A program made the translations under genes and the position numbers. Shown here piece after piece: positions 19,129 through 28,522 of a DNA stretch of 64,000 nucleotides; position 1 is the first letter of the stretch; the number at the start of each line of letters is the position of its first letter. Source of the stretch: Dyella thiooxydans (GTDB lineage: Bacteria; Pseudomonadota; Gammaproteobacteria; Xanthomonadales; Rhodanobacteraceae); NCBI RefSeq assembly GCF_001641285.1, contig NZ_CP014841.1, positions 2,542,001 to 2,606,000 on the forward strand. Direction: 5' to 3'. The notes below the pieces were generated by a model. That model was not told where the DNA came from, ran no database searches, and saw only the letters and a program-made list of their open reading frames with translations.

Positions 19129-19677
19129 CTATTTCTCGCCGAGCGCGATGCTGGCCGGACGCTCCATCCAGCCACCATTACCGTTGGAGATCAGTTCGAC
19201 CAGATCGACGTGGTCGTCGCTGATCGCCGTGATTCGGCCGTAGTTCTGGCCCATGTATTCATTCTTGTGCACGCGGTGGATGACGCCACCCGGGTCCTTG
19301 ATCAGGACCTCCATGCCGGCCCCCGTGCCGATCGTGCCCACCATCTTCAGGCTGTCGAGCGCAAACATCTCCAGCGGCTCCTTCGGGCGGTTCTCGTCCG
19401 GCCGCGGGCCGGTAGACGCCGTATTGGTGGATGGCTGCAGTTCGGCGGAGCTGGGACTGAAGGGATCGCGATCCCCCTGGTCCTTGTACTCGAACGTCTC
19501 GAAGGTGCGGATCACCGGCAGCGGCTCGATCGGAGCACCCTTCTTCTGCTTTTCCTTGGCGACCCAAGTCCGCAGATCGGACATGCCGCGCGTGCACCCG
19601 GCCAGGGCGATCAGCGCGCCGCAGAGCGCAGCGATGCGAAGCCCGCGACCAGGGTTCATGGCGAAAGACCGGCTCAT
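19129..19677 (-). CDS. pilP: Type IV pilus lipoprotein PilP
   Basis: Inner-membrane-anchored lipoprotein that links PilN/PilO to the PilQ secretin. 182 residues, with a signal peptide ending in the lipobox IALAGC and Cys at about 28. The mature part starts with an extended linker; the motif DQGDRDPFSPS (about 67-77) is the PilP pattern for secretin contact. The HR-like beta domain (LKMVGTIGTGAGMEVLIKDP ...) fills the C-terminus. ATG 19677 overlaps the pilO stop by 4 bases (ATGA); internal ATG 19659 is an alternative. Confidence 0.95.
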   Translation of the reverse strand: MSRSFAMNPGRGLRIAALCGALIALAGCTRGMSDLRTWVAKEKQKKGAPIEPLPVIRTFETFEYKDQGDRDPFSPSSAELQPSTNTASTGPRPDENRPKEPLEMFALDSLKMVGTIGTGAGMEVLIKDPGGVIHRVHKNEYMGQNYGRITAISDDHVDLVELISNGNGGWMERPASIALGEK

Positions 19678-20327
19678 TTCCGCCCCCTCTTGTTGCCCGC
19701 TGCATGCTTCTTCGCGTCGCCGGTCTCGTCGTCATCGAGGTAGCGATAGGTTTTCACCGTGCCCTGCAGCACGAGCTTGCCGCCACCCTCGGCCGAGGGA
19801 TTGGCCGGCGTCAGCGAGACATCGTGCAGGGTCAGGATCACCACGCGCGGCAGCGAAGCGACGCCGCTGATGAAGGTACCGAACTGGTGGTAGGTACCGC
19901 TCATCTTCAGCGCGATCGGCTTCTCGGCGTAGAAGTCCTTCGGCGTCTCGGCCCCGGGGACAAAGGAGTCGACCTCCAGACCTGCAGACAGCGCGGTCTG
20001 GGAGATGTCCACCAGCAGCTCCGGCATCTCGGTCTTGCTGGGCAGCTGGCGAAGCAGCTGCCGCAGCATGTCCTGCATCTCGTCCAGCTGCTGCTGCAGC
20101 GCTTCGAGATTCACGGCCTTGGCCTGCTTGGTCACGAATTCCTGCTTGAGGGATTCTTCCTTGTTCGCCAGCGACTGCAACTGATCCTGCTGGTCGCTGA
20201 TGTACAGGTACCAGCCGAAGAAGCCGATCAGGGCGAACAGCGCGGCGGTGAAGAAAATCTTTACCGACTGGGGCCAGCCACCGATGTTGTTCTTGTCGAG
20301 GCTGCGCAGATCATCGAAGAACTTCAC
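19674..20327 (-). CDS. pilO: Type IV pilus assembly protein PilO
   Basis: Bitopic inner-membrane protein of the pilus alignment complex, 217 residues. Short cytoplasmic N-terminus (FFDDLRSLDKNNIGGWP), one helix (IFFTAALFALIGFFGWYLYI, about 25-44), a coiled coil (about 48-100, rich in Gln/Glu/Leu) and a ferredoxin-like periplasmic domain (about 105-205). It pairs with PilN as a heterodimer. ATG 20327 overlaps the pilN stop by 4 bases. The C-terminus is Lys/Arg-rich. Confidence 0.95.
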   Translation of the reverse strand: MKFFDDLRSLDKNNIGGWPQSVKIFFTAALFALIGFFGWYLYISDQQDQLQSLANKEESLKQEFVTKQAKAVNLEALQQQLDEMQDMLRQLLRQLPSKTEMPELLVDISQTALSAGLEVDSFVPGAETPKDFYAEKPIALKMSGTYHQFGTFISGVASLPRVVILTLHDVSLTPANPSAEGGGKLVLQGTVKTYRYLDDDETGDAKKHAAGNKRGRK

Positions 20328-20973
20328 GGCTTGGCCCCTCCCGTCGTCGGCTTGGCACCTGTGGCAGGCGCGGCTCCCGAATGGCCGGCTGGCGCCTTGC
20401 CATCCGGTACAGGCACGGGCTGACCGTCGTCCTTCGGACGGCTCAATGTGACGTTCAAGCCGAACACGTAGGGCATCCGGACGTCCTTGTGTACGTTCTC
20501 GGTCTTGCGCAGGTCGGCGTGCCCCATCCAGGGCGACGCCTCGATGTTGCGCATGTACTCCGCCACGCTGGCATTGGACTGGGCCACGCCGTCGAGCGAC
20601 AGCGAGTCGCCGGTCTGCTTCAGGCCGGTGAGACGGGCACTGGACGGAATGGTCTTAACCAGTTCGTCGAACAGGTGGACCATCTGCGAGCGATTCGCCT
20701 GGAGCTGCTCGATGATCTGCTTGCGCGCCAGCAGGCGATCGCGGACCTTTTCCAGGTCCTTGATCTTGGCGATCTTCTCGTCCAGCTGGTGGATCTCGGT
20801 CTGGAGATAGGCGTTGCGCTCGTTCTGGTTGTCGATCCGCAGATCCATCCACCAGCCCCACAGGAGCAGGCACAGCAGCGCGGCCACGAAGGCCGCACCC
20901 AGCTGCATGAAGAACTCGCGCTCGCGCTGCTTGCGGCGCTCGGCGCGCCACGGAAGGAGGTTGATATGTGCCA

Positions 20974-20974
<1 letters not shown>
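20324..20974 (-). CDS. pilN: Type IV pilus assembly protein PilN
   Basis: 216-residue inner-membrane protein. The N-terminal MAHINLLPWRAERRK is the conserved cytoplasmic peptide that docks into PilM. A helix follows (QLGAAFVAALLCLLLWGWWM, about 24-43), a coiled coil (about 48-95), a ferredoxin-like domain and a Pro/Gly/Ala-rich tail (about 185-216), which is longer than usual. GGAGG stands close before ATG 20974. The start overlaps the pilM stop as TGATG, so translation is probably coupled. Confidence 0.95.
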
Positions 20975-22044
<1,070 letters not shown>

Positions 22045-22283
22045 TTACCCCTAGCGCTCCGAGCCGGAATCCGGCGGCTGCGCGCTGGCATTAAATCCAA
22101 AAATTAACGCAATAGCAACGGTATACGACCACTTTCTCGACTCAGTGGCGTGATGGGACACACATTTGAGTCATTGGAGTTCAACTGGCGCAGCTTCCTG
22201 CGGAAGACCGCCGGCCGTGTGGTGGATACTGCTACATCTATACTCTGGCACGTTTTGACTCAGGTCTCGCTACCCCAATACTC

Positions 22284-24824
22284 ATGCGAATTTTCAAGCG
22301 TTTGCTCCGCTGGGCACTGATCCTGGCCTTCTCGGGACTGCTGCTCGGCGTAGCCGCACTCGGCGTCGCCTACTGGCTCATCGCCCCCCGACTGCCCAAC
22401 GTCGACCAGCTCAAGGACTACCGCATGCAGGTCCCGCTCCGCGTGGAGAGCGCGGACGGCAAGCTGATCGCGACCTTCGGCGAGACCCGTCGCATCCCGG
22501 TGGACATCGCCCACGTACCGGATCGCCTGAAGCATGCCGTGCTGTCGGCCGAGGATGCCGATTTCTACAGCCACCCGGGCTTCGACTGGCACGGCATCGC
22601 GCGCGCGGCCTGGCACGTGATCATCTCCGGTGGCGAGAAGGGCTCCGGTGGCTCCACCATCACCCAACAGGTGGCACGCAACTTCTTCCTCAGCCCGGAG
22701 AAGCTCTACTCGCGCAAACTGATCGAGATCTTCATCGCCGTGCGGATGGAGAACGAGCTCACCAAGGACCAGATCCTCGAGCTCTACCTCAACAAGATGT
22801 TCCTCGGCCATCGCGCCTACGGCGTTGCCGCGGCCGCCGAGTACTACTACGGCAAGACACTCGACCAGCTCACCATCGCCGAGTGCGCCACCATCGCCTC
22901 GACCTTCCAGCTGCCGTCGGCGGTGAACCCGATCAACAGCCCGGCCCGCATGCTGGCCCGCCGCAACTGGGTGCTCGGCCAGATGCTCGAGCACCGCTAC
23001 ATCAGCAAGCAGGAATACGAACAGGCGATCAGGGAACCGAACAACGCCTACCCGCACGAGCAGCCGATCGAGGTCGAGGCGCCGTACCTGGCCGAGATGG
23101 TGCGCCGGCAGGTGCTCGACCGGCTCGGCAACGATGCGCTGACCGACGGCTACGTGGTCAAGACCACCCTCGACAGCCAGCGCCAGACCGAGGCCGTGCA
23201 GGCGCTGCGCGACGGCCTGGTGGCCTACGACCGCCGCCACGGCTGGCGCGGCCCCGAAGCCCACACCGACCTGCCGGCGAATGCCGGCACCAAGGCGTTC
23301 GACGACGTGCTCGCAAGCTACTCGAGCGTATCCGGCATGCTGCCTGGCGTGGTCACCGCGGTGACTCCGCAACAGGCGACGGTCTACCTCTCCTCCCGTG
23401 AGAGCGCCACGCTGGACCTGGCCGCCGTGTCGTGGGCGCGCCCCTATGTCAGCGACACCCGCACCGGGGCCACCCCGAAGACGGTGGACACCGTGCTCAA
23501 GCGCGGCGACATCATCCGGCTCGCCCGCAACGACAAGGGGCAATGGGAGCTGGCGCAGGTCCCGAAGGTGCAGGGCGCATTGGCGTCAGTGAATCCGGAG
23601 GATGGCGCGATCGAGGCACTGGTCGGCGGCTTCAACTTCGCCCGCAGCAAGTTCAACCGCGCCGTGATGGCCGCCCGCCAGCCCGGCTCCAGCTTCAAGC
23701 CCTACATTTATTCGGCCGCCTTCGAGCGCGGCTTCACCCCGGCCTCCATCCTCAACGACGCCCCGCTGGCCCTGCCGGATCCGTCCAAACCGGGCGGGCT
23801 GTGGACCCCTGCCAACGACGACAACAAGTTCGACGGCCCGATCCGCCTGCGCCAGGCGCTGGTGGAGTCGAAGAACCTGGTGTCGGTACGACTGCTCGAC
23901 GCCATCGGCGTCGCCTTCGCTCGCGAGTACGCCACGCGCTTCGGCTTCTCGCTGGACGCCCTGCCCGCCAACCTGTCCATGGCGCTGGGCACGGCCTCGG
24001 TCTCGCCGATGGACATGGCGCGTGGCTATTCCGTGTTCGCCAACGGCGGCTATCTGGTGAAGCCCTACTTCATCAAGGAGATCGACGACCGCGACGGCAA
24101 GCCGGTGTATCTGGCCAACCCTGCGCGCGCCTGCCGCTCCTGCCAGGAACGGCTGCTCAATCCGCAGCCGCCGGGTCCGCCGCCCGCGGAGAAGAGCGCC
24201 TCCGTGGCCGCGGCGCCGGCCATCTCGGCGTCGGCACCCGCGACTGCCGCCAGCCTCGCCGACGTCGGCGACACGGTGCTGCCGGAGGATGCCCACGGCG
24301 ACGCCAAGGCTCCCCCGGTGCTGGCTCCGCACGTGATCGACATCCGCAACGACTACCTGATCACCTCGCTGATGAAGGACGTGATCCTGCATGGCACCGG
24401 CGCGGCGGCCCGCGCACTCAATCGTCCCGACCTGGCCGGCAAGACCGGCACCACCAACGATCATCGCGACGCATGGTTCGTCGGCTTCAACGGCGATCTG
24501 TCGACGGCGGTTTGGGTCGGCTTCGACGACTTCACCTCGCTGGGACGCGCCAATGGCGTGGCCGAGTTCGGTGCGCAGGCCGCCCTGCCGATCTGGATGC
24601 AGTACATGGGCGCGGCACTGAAGGGACTGCCCGAGAACTCGCTGCCCATGCCCCCCGGCATCAGCACGATCACCATCGATCGCACCACCGGCCTGCCGGC
24701 ACCACCGGGCGACGCCGACACCATGCCCGAGGTCTTCAAGGTCGAGGACCTGGACAAGCTGCGCAGCCAGGCGGCGCAGCAGCAGCAGGACAAGGACAAG
24801 AAGCACGCCTACGACATTTTCTGA
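22284..24824 (+). CDS. mrcA: Class A penicillin-binding protein PBP1A
   Basis: Bifunctional peptidoglycan glycosyltransferase/transpeptidase anchored in the inner membrane, 846 residues. N-terminal helix (about 9-33). The GT51 domain has AEDADFYSHPGFDWHG (catalytic Glu90) and GGSTITQQVARNFFLSPEK. An OB-like domain follows, then the transpeptidase with SSFK (Ser at about 469), SKN and KTGTT (about 719). A Pro/Ala/Ser-rich insertion of about 55 residues (about 628-683) lies before the last transpeptidase motif. Divergent from pilMNOPQ, an arrangement conserved in gammaproteobacteria. No good Shine-Dalgarno is seen before ATG 22284. Confidence 0.97.
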   Translation: MRIFKRLLRWALILAFSGLLLGVAALGVAYWLIAPRLPNVDQLKDYRMQVPLRVESADGKLIATFGETRRIPVDIAHVPDRLKHAVLSAEDADFYSHPGFDWHGIARAAWHVIISGGEKGSGGSTITQQVARNFFLSPEKLYSRKLIEIFIAVRMENELTKDQILELYLNKMFLGHRAYGVAAAAEYYYGKTLDQLTIAECATIASTFQLPSAVNPINSPARMLARRNWVLGQMLEHRYISKQEYEQAIREPNNAYPHEQPIEVEAPYLAEMVRRQVLDRLGNDALTDGYVVKTTLDSQRQTEAVQALRDGLVAYDRRHGWRGPEAHTDLPANAGTKAFDDVLASYSSVSGMLPGVVTAVTPQQATVYLSSRESATLDLAAVSWARPYVSDTRTGATPKTVDTVLKRGDIIRLARNDKGQWELAQVPKVQGALASVNPEDGAIEALVGGFNFARSKFNRAVMAARQPGSSFKPYIYSAAFERGFTPASILNDAPLALPDPSKPGGLWTPANDDNKFDGPIRLRQALVESKNLVSVRLLDAIGVAFAREYATRFGFSLDALPANLSMALGTASVSPMDMARGYSVFANGGYLVKPYFIKEIDDRDGKPVYLANPARACRSCQERLLNPQPPGPPPAEKSASVAAAPAISASAPATAASLADVGDTVLPEDAHGDAKAPPVLAPHVIDIRNDYLITSLMKDVILHGTGAAARALNRPDLAGKTGTTNDHRDAWFVGFNGDLSTAVWVGFDDFTSLGRANGVAEFGAQAALPIWMQYMGAALKGLPENSLPMPPGISTITIDRTTGLPAPPGDADTMPEVFKVEDLDKLRSQAAQQQQDKDKKHAYDIF

Positions 24825-24895
24825 CTCAGCAGGTAGGATCGATCCCGCGACTGCCGCCCGGCCCCGGGCGGCGGCCACCGAGGAAGGAGCGAGAC

Positions 24896-25567
24896 ATGGC
24901 CCGAGGCGAGCACCACCGCATCCACGCCCATGACCGCCTGCAGCGCAACCGGCTGCGCGTCGCCCAGGAGGCGGCCCGTCTGATGAGCGAGCACGGCATC
25001 CGCGATTTCCATCATGCCAAGCTGAAGGCCTCCGAGCGGCTCGGCATCCTGGATGCGCAGAGCCTGCCCCGCAACGACGAGATCGAGCGTGCACTGCGCG
25101 AGCACCAGCGGATCTTCCAGGCCGACAGCCAACCGCAGCATCTGCGACGCTGTCGCGAGGCCGCGGTAGAGGCCATGCGCTTCCTCGATGACTTCCAGCC
25201 ACGCCTGGTGGGCGCCGTGCTGGAGGGAACCGCGGACGCACACTCGGCGATCTGCCTGCATCTTTTCAGCGATGATCCCGAGGCGGTGCTGCGCTTCCTG
25301 CAGGGGCGCGGCGTGCCTTACGAGACCCAGACCCGGCGACTGCGAACCAGCCGCGACGACACGGCCGAGTTCCCGGTGGTGCTGTTTTCCGCCGACGGCC
25401 TGTCCTTCGACCTCACGGTGCTCCCGGTGGATGCGCTGCGCCAGGCGCCGGTCGATCGCGTCGACGAGCGGCCGATGCGCCGCGCGGGGCTGGCTGCAGT
25501 GGAGCAACTGCTGCACGAGCAGGACGAGGAAGACGCACTGGAGCGCAAGCTCGCCGCACTGCGCTGA
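24896..25567 (+). CDS. Conserved protein of unknown function, degenerate nucleotidyltransferase-like
   Basis: 223 residues, preceded by an excellent AGGAAGGAGC ribosome site; 71 bases after mrcA and probably co-transcribed. The N-terminal half is helical and very charged (arginine-rich, about 1-100). The segment LVGAVLEGTADAHSAICLHL (about 104-123) followed by SFDLTVLP (about 170-177) resembles the core of minimal nucleotidyltransferases, where GS ... (D/S)DxDL and a third Asp hold metal. Here the expected Asp pair reads Ala118/Cys120 and only the third Asp (172) remains. So if the fold is right, catalysis is probably lost. I do not assign a function. Confidence 0.75.
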   Translation: MARGEHHRIHAHDRLQRNRLRVAQEAARLMSEHGIRDFHHAKLKASERLGILDAQSLPRNDEIERALREHQRIFQADSQPQHLRRCREAAVEAMRFLDDFQPRLVGAVLEGTADAHSAICLHLFSDDPEAVLRFLQGRGVPYETQTRRLRTSRDDTAEFPVVLFSADGLSFDLTVLPVDALRQAPVDRVDERPMRRAGLAAVEQLLHEQDEEDALERKLAALR

Positions 25568-25572
25568 AAAGC

Positions 25573-25602
25573 AAAACGCCCCGGTCACCCCGGGGCGTTT
25601 TT
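25573..25602. terminator. Bidirectional intrinsic terminator between two convergent genes
   Basis: A 12-bp stem (AAAACGCCCCGG / CCGGGGCGTTTT) with a 5-base loop. A-run on the left and T-run on the right make it work for both the plus-strand gene ending at 25567 and gltA on the minus strand. Confidence 0.92.
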
Positions 25603-25611
25603 CCTGAGACG

Positions 25612-25638
25612 GTCCATCCGGCTTGACGCCGGATGGAC
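25612..25638 (-). other. Second hairpin directly after gltA
   Basis: A perfect 11-bp stem (GTCCATCCGGC / GCCGGATGGAC) with 5-base loop, 7 bases past the gltA stop and just before the intrinsic terminator. There is no T-run of its own; it probably stabilises the gltA mRNA 3' end or aids termination. Confidence 0.6.
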
Positions 25639-25645
25639 GCCCGGG

Positions 25646-26941
25646 TCAGCGCTTGTCGGCAGGCACGAAGTCGCGCGGCGCCGAACCGGTGTAGACCTGA
25701 CGCGGACGGCCGATGCGGGCCCCCGGCGTCTCGTGCTGCTCGATCCAGTGTGCGATCCAGCCGGCGGTGCGGGCAATGGCGAACATCACGGTGAACATCT
25801 CGGTCGGGATACCCAGCGCCTTGTAGATGATGCCCGAGTAGAAGTCGACGTTCGGGTACAGCTTGCGCTCGACGAAGTACTCGTCCTTCAGCGCCGCCTC
25901 TTCCAGCTTCATCGCCACGTCGAGCAGCGGGTCGTTGACGCCCAGCTCGCCCAGCACCTTGTGACACATCTCGCGGATGATCTTGGCGCGCGGATCGAAG
26001 TTCTTGTAGACGCGATGGCCGAAGCCCATCAGGCGGAAGTTGTCGTTCTTGTCCTTGGCGCGCTTGACGGCGGTCTCGACCTTGTCCGGCGTGCCGATCT
26101 CCTCGAGCATCTTCAGCACCGCCTCGTTGGCGCCGCCGTGCGCCGGGCCCCACAGCGCGGTGATGCCGGCGGCGATCGAGGCGTACGGGTTGGCGCCGGT
26201 CGAACCGACCAGGCGGACGGTCGAGGTGGAGGCGTTCTGTTCGTGGTCGGCGTGCAGGATGAACAGCAGATCCAGCGCCTTGGCGGCCACCGGGTTGAGT
26301 TGCAGTGGCTCGCTCGGCACCTCGAACATCATGTGCAGGAAGCGCGTGACGTACTCGAGGTTGTTGCGCGGATAGCGCATCGGCCAGCCGATCGAATAAC
26401 GGTAGGCCGCGGCGGCGATGGTCGGCATCTTGGCGATCAGGCGGATCGCGGCGAGCTTGCGGTCTTCCGGGTTATCGACGTCGAGGTCGTCGTGGTAGAA
26501 CGCCGACAGCGAGGCGATCGAGGCGGCCAGCATCGCCATCGGGTGCGCGTTGTGGTGGAAGCCCTGGAAGAAGTTCTTCAGCGACTCGTGCATCATCGTG
26601 TGATGCGTGATCTGGTGCTCGAAGCTGGCGAACTCGGCCTGCTTGGGCAGCTCGCCGTTGAGCAGCAGATAGGCCACCTCGAGGAAGCTGGATTTCTCGG
26701 CCAGCTGCTCGATCGGGTAACCGCGGTACAGCAGCACGCCCTGGTCGCCGTCGATGTAGGTGATCGCGCTCTTGGTGGCAGCGGTGCTGCCGAAACCCGG
26801 GTCGTAAGTGAAGTGGCCGGTGTCCTTGTACAGCGTGCCGAGGTCGATGCACGACGGACCCAGCGTGCCGCTCACCAGGGGCAGCTCGCTGCTGCGGTTG
26901 TTCGACTCGTCGGTCAGCTTGACGATCTTGGACTCGGACAC
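25646..26941 (-). CDS. gltA: Citrate synthase (type II)
   Basis: Condenses acetyl-CoA and oxaloacetate, entry to the TCA cycle. 431 residues, typical of the hexameric, NADH-sensitive gammaproteobacterial type. Catalytic regions: [46 protein letters not shown] and the C-terminal GRPRQVYTG. The start is GTG 26941, preceded by AAGGAGG at five bases; longer open frames upstream lie in non-coding sequence. The N-terminus [14 protein letters not shown] fits the family. Single-gene unit with its own terminator and an extended -10 promoter about 130 bases upstream. Confidence 0.98.
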   Translation of the reverse strand: MSESKIVKLTDESNNRSSELPLVSGTLGPSCIDLGTLYKDTGHFTYDPGFGSTAATKSAITYIDGDQGVLLYRGYPIEQLAEKSSFLEVAYLLLNGELPKQAEFASFEHQITHHTMMHESLKNFFQGFHHNAHPMAMLAASIASLSAFYHDDLDVDNPEDRKLAAIRLIAKMPTIAAAAYRYSIGWPMRYPRNNLEYVTRFLHMMFEVPSEPLQLNPVAAKALDLLFILHADHEQNASTSTVRLVGSTGANPYASIAAGITALWGPAHGGANEAVLKMLEEIGTPDKVETAVKRAKDKNDNFRLMGFGHRVYKNFDPRAKIIREMCHKVLGELGVNDPLLDVAMKLEEAALKDEYFVERKLYPNVDFYSGIIYKALGIPTEMFTVMFAIARTAGWIAHWIEQHETPGARIGRPRQVYTGSAPRDFVPADKR

Positions 26942-27070
26942 GGAAACCTCCTTCACGTATGTCACCGCCGCAGGCGGCCACGGGCGCGGCACCGGCTGGC
27001 GAGGGAATCGGGACAGCGCCGGCTGGGGAAGACCAACGCTGCGACGGGCATCGGAGCGCCCGGGCCCGCC

Positions 27071-27079
27071 ATTATCGCA
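27071..27079 (-). promoter_or_regulatory. Extended -10 promoter element for gltA
   Basis: Minus strand reads TGCGATAAT, that is TGn plus a 5/6 match to TATAAT. There is no good -35 at 17-18 bases, which an extended -10 can tolerate. The predicted transcript has a leader of about 120 bases before the GTG start. Confidence 0.5.
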
Positions 27080-27133
27080 CAACCTCCCCGCGGACATGCG
27101 TCAGCGGATGGTCGAATGGCGGCCACGAAAAAG

Positions 27134-27162
27134 CACAGGGCAGGCGCGGGGCCTGCCCTGTG
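27134..27162 (-). terminator. Intrinsic terminator of rpmE2
   Basis: Minus-strand stem CACAGGGCAGGC / GCCTGCCCTGTG (12 bp, loop of 5) followed by a T-run (AAAAA at 27128-27132 on the plus strand). A smaller hairpin (27180-27200, 8-bp stem) lies between it and the rpmE2 stop. Confidence 0.9.
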
Positions 27163-27209
27163 TTCGGTTACGTACATCGGCGGGCCGTGGATCGGCCCGC
27201 GCAGGCGCC

Positions 27210-27455
27210 TTACTTCTGCGCGTAACGACGACGGAAGCGGTCGACGCGACCACCCTGGTCGATGGTCTTCTGCTTGCCGGTGTAGAACGGGTGAGAATGG
27301 CTGGAGATATCCACCTTGATCAGCGGGTACTCGTTGCCGTCTTCCCACTTGACGGTTTCCTTCGCGGCGATCGTCGAGCGCGTCAGGAACGCGAAATCGG
27401 ACGAAAGGTCCTGGAACACCACGGGGCGGTAGTTCGGATGGATATCGGGCTTCAT
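27210..27455 (-). CDS. rpmE2: 50S ribosomal protein L31, type B (zinc-independent)
   Basis: 81 residues, starting [16 protein letters not shown]. It has the L31 type B features: no cysteines at all, an internal insertion ([20 protein letters not shown]) and [20 protein letters not shown]. Type B L31 lacks the zinc-binding cysteines of RpmE and in many bacteria replaces it under zinc starvation; in Xanthomonadales it is often the main L31. Its own promoter (27489-27518) has good consensus boxes and no visible Zur-like palindrome, which suggests constitutive expression. Confidence 0.97.
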   Translation of the reverse strand: MKPDIHPNYRPVVFQDLSSDFAFLTRSTIAAKETVKWEDGNEYPLIKVDISSHSHPFYTGKQKTIDQGGRVDRFRRRYAQK

Positions 27456-27488
27456 GACAGGCTCAAAGCTGCGGGTGAAAAGAGCGGC

Positions 27489-27518
27489 ATTGTACTCAGC
27501 AGGCACGCGCGGGGTCAA
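27489..27518 (-). promoter_or_regulatory. Sigma-70 promoter of rpmE2
   Basis: On the minus strand, -35 TTGACC (27513-27518) and -10 TACAAT (27489-27494) with an 18-base spacer, each 5/6 to consensus. It gives a leader of about 27 bases before ATG 27455. The -35 overlaps the stop codon of the nucleoside hydrolase gene. Confidence 0.7.
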
Positions 27519-28450
27519 CCTTGGATGCCGAGCGCCCGACGCACCATGGCGGCAAAGCGCCCGGCATCGATCTCCAGCGCGATGTTCGCATTGGCCGGAC
27601 GCTTGAGCCGGCCGGCCCAATCGACCACGGTGGCGCCGCGGGTCAGGCGGCCATCGAGCTCCACCGCGACGTGGCGCCGCTCGCTGCGGACGACGATGGA
27701 CGGATCGATCGCCACCGCCATGGCCAGCGCGTCCGCGGCGATCACCCCGCTGCGGTCGTTCTGGCGGTTGTATGCCCGCGCCGTGCCGAACACCTGCCCG
27801 AAGAACCGGGCCCGCTCGTCGCCCGCGGTCAGCCAGTGATCGAACTCGGCGTCATCGAAGGCGTAACGGAGCGTCGCCTCCCAGTCGACCAGGTCGAACT
27901 CCGGGAAGGCCTCGAACACCACGTGGGCGGCCTCGGGATCGAAACCGACGTTGAATTCGGCCGGCACCTTGCCGGTGTTGCCATGACCGGTGACCGCGCC
28001 GCCCATCACCACCAGCCGCTTCACGCGATCGGGAAGCGTCGGATCCAGCCTGAGAGCCAGCGCCACATTGGTCAGCGGCGCCAGCGCCACCAGGGTGAGC
28101 TCGCCCGGCCGCTCGCGGGTGAGGCGCAGCAGCGCCAGGGCCGCGGACTCGTCCTCCACCCCCGCCTGCGGCTCCGGGAACCCGACGTCGCCGAACCCGT
28201 CGCTTCCATGGACGAAGGCGGCATCCTCTTCCGGCCGGCGCACCAGCGGACTGGAACAGCCGGCGAACACGGGAGTGCGGGCATCGATCAGATCGACCAG
28301 GGTTCGCGCGTTGCGCACGGTGTGGCCCAGCCCGACATTGCCTGCAGCGACACTCAACCCGGCTACATCGGCATGGGCGTGCGCCATCAGGATCGCCAGT
28401 GCGTCGTCGACGCCCGGGTCGGTATCAATCAGCAAGTGCGGTCTACTCAT
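27515..28450 (-). CDS. Inosine-uridine-preferring nucleoside hydrolase family protein
   Basis: Hydrolyses the N-glycosidic bond of ribonucleosides; 311 residues. The Ca2+-binding family signature [13 protein letters not shown] is at residues 9-21. Other family positions: [45 protein letters not shown] (about 150-168), and the late EAA/DAL Asp region [15 protein letters not shown]. Likely in purine/pyrimidine salvage; substrate range cannot be read. 72 bases after recG; could be the last gene of the rpoZ-spoT-ridA-recG unit or separate. Confidence 0.93.
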   Translation of the reverse strand: MSRPHLLIDTDPGVDDALAILMAHAHADVAGLSVAAGNVGLGHTVRNARTLVDLIDARTPVFAGCSSPLVRRPEEDAAFVHGSDGFGDVGFPEPQAGVEDESAALALLRLTRERPGELTLVALAPLTNVALALRLDPTLPDRVKRLVVMGGAVTGHGNTGKVPAEFNVGFDPEAAHVVFEAFPEFDLVDWEATLRYAFDDAEFDHWLTAGDERARFFGQVFGTARAYNRQNDRSGVIAADALAMAVAIDPSIVVRSERRHVAVELDGRLTRGATVVDWAGRLKRPANANIALEIDAGRFAAMVRRALGIQG

Positions 28451-28522
28451 CAGCCATCACGTCGATCGGTTCAAGCGGCCTAGCTTACGCGGGTCGCGGG
28501 AGACCGGACAACGCGAGCCGGA

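Noticed and set aside
22255-22283. TTGACT plus ATACTC at 17 bases, just before the PBP1A start
   Set aside because: The -10 would touch the ATG and put the transcript start inside the gene. I could not support a promoter here or choose one elsewhere in the gap.
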